Assembly (NCBI GenBank): GCA_027563935.2
Contig: CM050454.1
Location: 7,964,001-8,028,000 of the forward strand
Source: Costus lasius
Lineage: Eukaryota > Streptophyta > Magnoliopsida > Zingiberales > Costaceae
DNA: 64,000 nucleotides
Reading direction: 5' to 3'
Under the pieces are notes generated by a model, which saw only the letters and a list, made by a program, of their open reading frames with translations, made no database searches and was not told the DNA's origin. Position numbers and translations under genes: made by a program. Positions within the stretch are counted from its first letter, which is position 1. Every line of letters starts with the position of its first letter. Shown piece after piece: positions 58,887 through 64,000 of this stretch.

Positions 58887-59215
58887 GTCTTCTTCTTGAT
58901 TAACTTCAATTCCTAGAAAATAATATAGTAAATCAAGATCACTCATTTCAAATGTCTTCATCATATCTTCTTTAAACTCCTTTTATCATTTTCTCATCAT
59001 CACTTGTGCAAATTAAATCATCCATATAAATAGAAATGATAAGAATATTATTACCTTAGGTTTTGATATAGAGTGTTGGTTCATTTTTGCTCCTTTTAAA
59101 TCCATGAGTGCTAAAATAATTGTCAATTTTATAGTGTAATGCTTGAGGTGCTTGTTTTAAGTCATATAAAAGCTTCTTTAATCTTTAGACTTTATCTTGT
59201 AAGTCAATTTTTTTG
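58887..59215 (-). pseudogene. Ty1/copia RT relic, partial third copy
   Basis: Homologous to about 6520-6870, including the YMDD-proximal block, but more diverged than the 42917 copy. Confidence 0.65.
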
Positions 59216-59980
59216 TGGACATTAATAAGAAGCTACAAATTTATCGCTTCGGATAAAAGCCCGAAATGGCTACTGTAGTAGCCACTAAGAATCACCATAC
59301 AAGGGTCTATAGTTGGACATTTGCCATGTGATGAGAGGTTAGAAATAATTGAATAGTTTTAAATTTGAATACCATATGAAGGCTAGAAACCATTATTTAC
59401 GAGCTAAATGCTCTATTTGACTTGAGCTAGTACATTAGATAATGCTAGGATAGGTAAGAAATATATAATTTTTAGTAAAAATATCTAATTAAAAAATTTA
59501 AATTATGAGAATTTTTTTTCTAAAAAAAATAATATGTAGTTTGACCTAGATCATGTTAATTCTAGTTGAGATTGTAGTGCGGAAACAAATAAAATAAAAT
59601 TAAAATTAATAATAAGAACACAACTATATTAGAGAAATATTTTTTTTAAAAAAAATAAAAAGCATTATTATATATCAAAATAATATACAAACTAACTATT
59701 TAAAAAATAATAGCTTTTCTTACCATCCTTATACACAGTTTACCTTCACTTGTTACAATAAACAAATTTCATATTAATTTTAGTTATAAAAATTTCAAAT
59801 TTTATAAACATTTAATAATTTAATTATTTTATATGTAATTAAGTGATAAAGAAGTCGCTACTTTATGAAATTTCATATTACTATAGAATGTTTTATTTAG
59901 GAAAGAAAATAACTGATTAAACTAAATTAGTGGCCAAATTATTCGTTTTAACCGAGTCTTTTGGCAGCGAGACGGGAGAT
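59216..59980 (+). promoter_or_regulatory. Upstream region of F-box A5, displaced
   Basis: Collinear with 15830-16580. The W-box-like TTGACC of the other copies reads TTAACC here (about 59948). It is separated from the gene by the TIR element. Confidence 0.4.
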
Positions 59981-59983
59981 TAT

Positions 59984-61092
59984 GGGCCAGTTTGGAGTTG
60001 TGGGTGCTTATAGCTTATGCTGGTTTGACCAGAGCTGGCTGGATAAGCTGAAGACTATTTGGATGAATTACTGGTTGGATAAGTAGTTTAGAAATACTGT
60101 ACTATTTTATTAAGCAAAAAATTCACTATAATTCAACAATACAATACATGCAAACTACAATTCAACAATACAAAACATGTATTAGTTTTGTTTGCCATGT
60201 TGGTGCTCTATTATGAAATTGATTTATACATTGAATATGAATTACCAAACGTATCATATTAACACTAACACATTTGATCATTAGTTCTGAGAACAAAAAA
60301 TTCACTTTTTTGCATCTTTCATATGAAGTTTGTAGATACTCTACAGAGCAAACGTATCATATTAATACTAACAAGTCGGCTCTCTACACAACCACTGACA
60401 GGAGTGAGATTGGGACACCCTTCTGACGCCATTATTGCCAGGAAGGTCTTCCCTTCTTCTCAATTTATCATTCTCTATAGAAATCCTTCCAAAGGGAGGA
60501 GCTCGGTGCATGGTTTAGAATTTGGAGTATAGTTAATTTGACAACACAGAATTTGGTGAATGATAATATTTTCAGTTCTACAAGGGTTACAATTTGGTGT
60601 GGATGGACGAACAGTTTGTTCAATGTTGTGACATAAAGATAAAGAGAAATTTGATACTGAAAGTTCATAAGGAAAGGAAAGCCTTTTGCCCAAATGCTAA
60701 CAAGATGATCAATGTTCAAACCAAAACCCACCCTTAGATGGAGAGAGACATACCTGGATCTCGGTGTGCAAAGGTGTGCTGGAAACTGCAGAAGAGGTGC
60801 TGGAAACGACGGAAGTGGTGGAAGAGAGTGGCGGAAGCATGGCGCTGGAGATCGGAGGAGGCGAAAGAGGCGGGCTCGAGGCTGTGTGAAGGCGGAAGAA
60901 GCGAAAGGCGCAAGGGTTTTTTTTCCTTCACGAATGCTTCAACGGGTGGCATAAGCGCCCTTCACCCAGCTGGCTGCGCACAGTGAAAATTCTCAGGTGC
61001 GGCCTGAGAAGCAGGGAGCCAAACACACAAGATTGTTGAAAATAGCAGGCGCGGCCCGCAGAAACTGCTGGCCTGCAGCTCCAAACGGGCCC
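59984..61092. mobile_element. 1.1-kb TIR element (PIF/Harbinger-like)
   Basis: The left end GGGCCAGTTTGGAG and the reverse complement of the right end GGGCCCGTTTGGAG form terminal inverted repeats. Both sides carry TAT (59981-59983 and 61093-61095), and excision would restore the gagattatatatac seen in copy A1. No transposase is recognised, so it is non-autonomous. The 3-bp duplication and GGGCC TIR suit PIF/Harbinger, but this is an inference. Confidence 0.7.
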
Positions 61093-61149
61093 TATATATA
61101 CTTAGCAATATTGCTGATCGTCCAAGAGGCCGCCACAACTCTTGCTACG

Positions 61150-62623
61150 ATGTCGTCGCTGCTAAGTAATAGCGATCGCCTGAGTGACATGCCGGACGAA
61201 ATCCTCCACGTCATCCTCTCCTTCCTCCCCACTCTCGAATCAGTGCGCACCTCCGTCTTCTCCTCGCAGTGGCGTCACCTCTGGCACTGTGTCCCTGCCT
61301 TTCACTTGAGAAAATTTCCTAGGCAGGGTCTCTGCCTAGAAATCTTCAACAGGGAGCATGGCTAGGAAAAATTTACAAGTCCAAAGCCGTGGCTAGAGAG
61401 GCGGCAGAAAAGATCAACCAGTTCATCACCCGCCGCGACGCCGCCTGCCCTCTGCTTCGCTTCCATCTCCACGTCGGTTGGATATTCGATAACCGGGCAG
61501 ACCTGGTTAGCGACTGGATCAGTTACGCTAAAACCCACGACGTGCGAGACATGTCGGTGCACATCTTCTGTACGAGTAATCCTCCTCCGCTGTCCACTTT
61601 CTTCGACCTGCCATCCATCGAGGCACTGGATCTGCAGCACAACAGTAGTCCCTGCATGTTTCCCCAACACATTGTGGCATGCAAGCTTAAGGCGCTGACC
61701 CTGGACGTTCCTTGCGCATCCCCGGCCATCGACAAGTTTCTGGCGGCGCTCCTCCATTCGTGTCCCGACCTGCAAGAGTTGACTCTATATCGCGGACCGT
61801 TTAATCAAGTGGTAGAGATCACTGCTCCCAATCTCCGTCGACTATCTATCATAGATGGTGAATATTGGTGCTACAAAGATCCCTATCAGTTTAAAATTAC
61901 TTGTCCTAGGCTTGAACACTTGAATTTATCAGCTAGCTGGGTGCATCTAAAGCGATTTCAAGGCAAAATACCTTCTCTACAAGAAGCCTCCATGGATTTG
62001 TCTTACATTAGGCCGAAGAGCACTAAGCAATTTCCGCAGATATTTATGAGCTTGCGCAGTGTGACAAAGTTGACCCTTCGCCTTAAGCCAGGCATCGAGG
62101 TGAAGGTAATCTATATACACATGCTCTTCTTCTCCTTCCCCTTCTCTATTACTATATTTTTGTTAGATGAATGAATAAATGAATGAATGAATTACATGAA
62201 ATTCTTGAATGTTTCAGGCCAATCCTTGGAGCCTCCTCAAACACATGACCTGCTTTCCTATCTTCCACAAATTGAAGCACTTAAAGTTCAGTGCGGATAT
62301 TAGTGAAGATTACATCAAACAAGTCCTCCTTTGTTTTTTCATGCGTGCCCCAAATCTGTCATCGCTTGATATAATCCATGAGGAAGAGGTTTGTAATCAC
62401 TTAAATTGCTAATCTAATGTCTCAAATTCTTTTGCTATAATTCGTTTTCTTTTTCTTTTTACTTGGCACAAAGGAATCAACGCTATTTGCTTCAAAGGCC
62501 GGCAAGCAGCAACTGAGAATTCCGGCATCGTTGAAAGCGTCAGATCATCTGAAGATAGTTTCAGTCAAAGAAATGCTATCTGAGCATGTGGATGAATGGG
62601 ACAGAGTAGTGGTGATCACATAA
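61150..62623 (+). pseudogene. F-box gene A5, frameshifted
   Basis: The ATG at 61150 and the F-box are present with several substitutions (for example W-R-H-L-W preceded by SSQ instead of SSR). At 61308 a small insertion with a hairpin replaces normal sequence, and the frame stops near 61363. A different frame continues from 61389 through exon 1 (to 62105), exon 2 (62218-62388) and exon 3 (62474-62623), identical or nearly so to A4. The splice sites are intact. The insertion makes a full-length protein impossible. Confidence 0.85.
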
Positions 62624-63243
62624 ATCTAGTCCTTATAATTAAATTCAAGGCATATGATCCATCTATATTTTACTGACTATTGACGAGTGATGAACGTTCT
62701 TTTGCTGTTTTTTTTTTAAGTTGAAGTCTTTATAGAACAAATTTTAAGAAGATACGATCCACTCATCAAGTATGTGATTATATAAATATTAAACTTATTA
62801 AACTTTTTTTATTTGATATGATAAATCAAAATCATAAGCCTCTCTAACTTTATAATAGATGAAGCTTATGAAGAGAAATAATAGCAAATACTGTAAATAT
62901 ATAAAATGCTCCTACATTAGGATTTTGCGTTTTAAAATAAACACATAATATTGATTTAGATGACAAACATAATATACGACGATCTTTGCCTTTTGTCACT
63001 TTCCAGCTCGTTCGCGGCTATAGTGGCAAGGGTCGCAGAGAGGAGGAAAACTAAGGCCTTGGTAGAGAGGTATGTGGTGAGAAGGAAAAACAACATGTGA
63101 AACTTTGAGATCTGCGCATATTTACTTTGCAATTCTCAACACTAATGACAGGGATCCCGCTTAACTAAAAAAATGGTCAAAGCTAGGCACCTAGTAGAGA
63201 ATTTCTAACCTAGATGCCTTAATCGGCCGTCCACGAATCTCAA
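62624..63243. other. 3' flank of A5
   Basis: Collinear with 38980-39600. No gene. Confidence 0.5.
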
Positions 63244-63640
63244 AGCTAGTTGGTTGCCGCCCACGACCCATCATACTTTATGTTCGTGAGTTCAGCTATT
63301 AATGTACTAGCATGAGATTTATTCGTAGAACGAAAATGTTCTTCCACAAGCTTAAGATACTCTTTAGCCGTTTCAGTTTGTGGAATGGTAGTCTTAATGT
63401 TGTTAGCGATTGTCATTCGCATAAAGCTAAGACATGTGCTTTATAGTTTAACTTTTCTTTCTCATTGCTCCTATCAGTAATGGAAGTAAGCTTTTCTTCT
63501 AATAGTGCTAAGTTAAAATCCAAAACACCTAAGTGGAAATTGACTTTCGCACCATTCAGAAAAGTTCAAACCATTAAATACGATAACAGAAAAAGCATGC
63601 GTATGAAGAGAAATAGTTGCACAAATATACAATGCTTAAT
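63244..63640 (-). pseudogene. Ty1/copia gag relic, copy 2
   Basis: Duplicate of 39601-39995, with the same frameshift. Confidence 0.75.
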
Positions 63641-64000
63641 CAATTATGAATTCAAATATTTATAATATTAAAATATATTATAGGTTTCCTTTGGGTAAAC
63701 ACAACAATATATATTGTCATTATTAAATAGTTTGAAACTTTTGAATATTCACATAAATATTGTCAAATATAATTAGCATCTTTGGATACATAATTATTTT
63801 TAATAATTAATAATTAATTATTTTTAATTATATTTATTAGTCACATAATATTGATATACCTTTGGGTAAAATCCAAATTCACACTAATAAATATAATTTA
63901 TGCAATAATGGTTTATATAACTAAATCAAAACATATTGTTTTAATAATAAATGACCACGTTGGTGATTAACATTTATTATTAAAATAAATAAATTATTTA
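63641..64000 (-). repeat. Copia leader/LTR inner part, copy 2 (cut by window)
   Basis: Duplicate of 39996-40355, continuing beyond the window. Confidence 0.5.

Overview
The window is nuclear DNA of a flowering plant. The evidence is an intron-containing F-box/LRR gene family, Ty1/copia and Ty3/gypsy chromovirus elements primed by initiator-Met tRNA, a plant-type L1 LINE tail, a MULE-type foldback element and small TIR elements. The F-box exons are GC-rich at the 5' end and become AT-rich towards the 3' end, which favours a monocot, but I cannot name the species. I recognise no tRNA, rRNA, CRISPR or prokaryotic feature.

Layout. 1-4738: decayed + strand Ty1/copia element with a LINE tail nested in its 3' LTR. 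4858-5415: MULE-type foldback element. 6150-7010: minus-strand copia RT relic. 7526-7954: truncated F-box gene. 8221-15216: two copies of a repeat unit (unrecognised leader, 295-bp minus-strand copia LTR, decayed gag-derived reading frame, AT-rich module with or without a MITE, F-box 3' relic). 16632-25140: an F-box gene split by a Ty3/gypsy chromovirus (17004-24314) whose 1514-residue polyprotein is intact but whose outer LTR ends are both missing. 27240-33540: minus-strand gypsy remnant carrying a solo LTR (30749-32789) with a perfect 5-bp target duplication. 33541-37778: third unit. 37769-38979: F-box-less LRR/FBD gene. 39600-41939: minus-strand copia gag and LTR interrupted by a piece of the first copia element. 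41940-44163: second copy of the foldback element and RT relic region. 45001-50882: fourth and fifth units. 51448-52935: the only intact F-box/LRR/FBD gene (3 exons, 426 residues). 54966-58528: second copy of the gypsy remnant, cut off inside the solo LTR. 59984-61092: TIR element. 61150-62623: frameshifted F-box pseudogene. 63244-64000: second copy of the minus-strand copia gag and LTR.

The region is a mosaic of at least two rounds of segmental duplication of an F-box locus. Roughly 0.3-30.8 kb corresponds to 40.4-58.5 kb, and 37.8-40.4 kb to 61.4-64.0 kb. Transposon insertions before, between and after the duplications give the copies different structures. One of five exon-1-bearing F-box copies is intact, and six further exon 2/3 relics were found. 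The F-box genes probably encode SCF E3-ligase substrate adaptors. Everything else is mobile or derived from mobile elements.

All alignments were made by eye. Boundaries given as approximate may be off by tens of bases.
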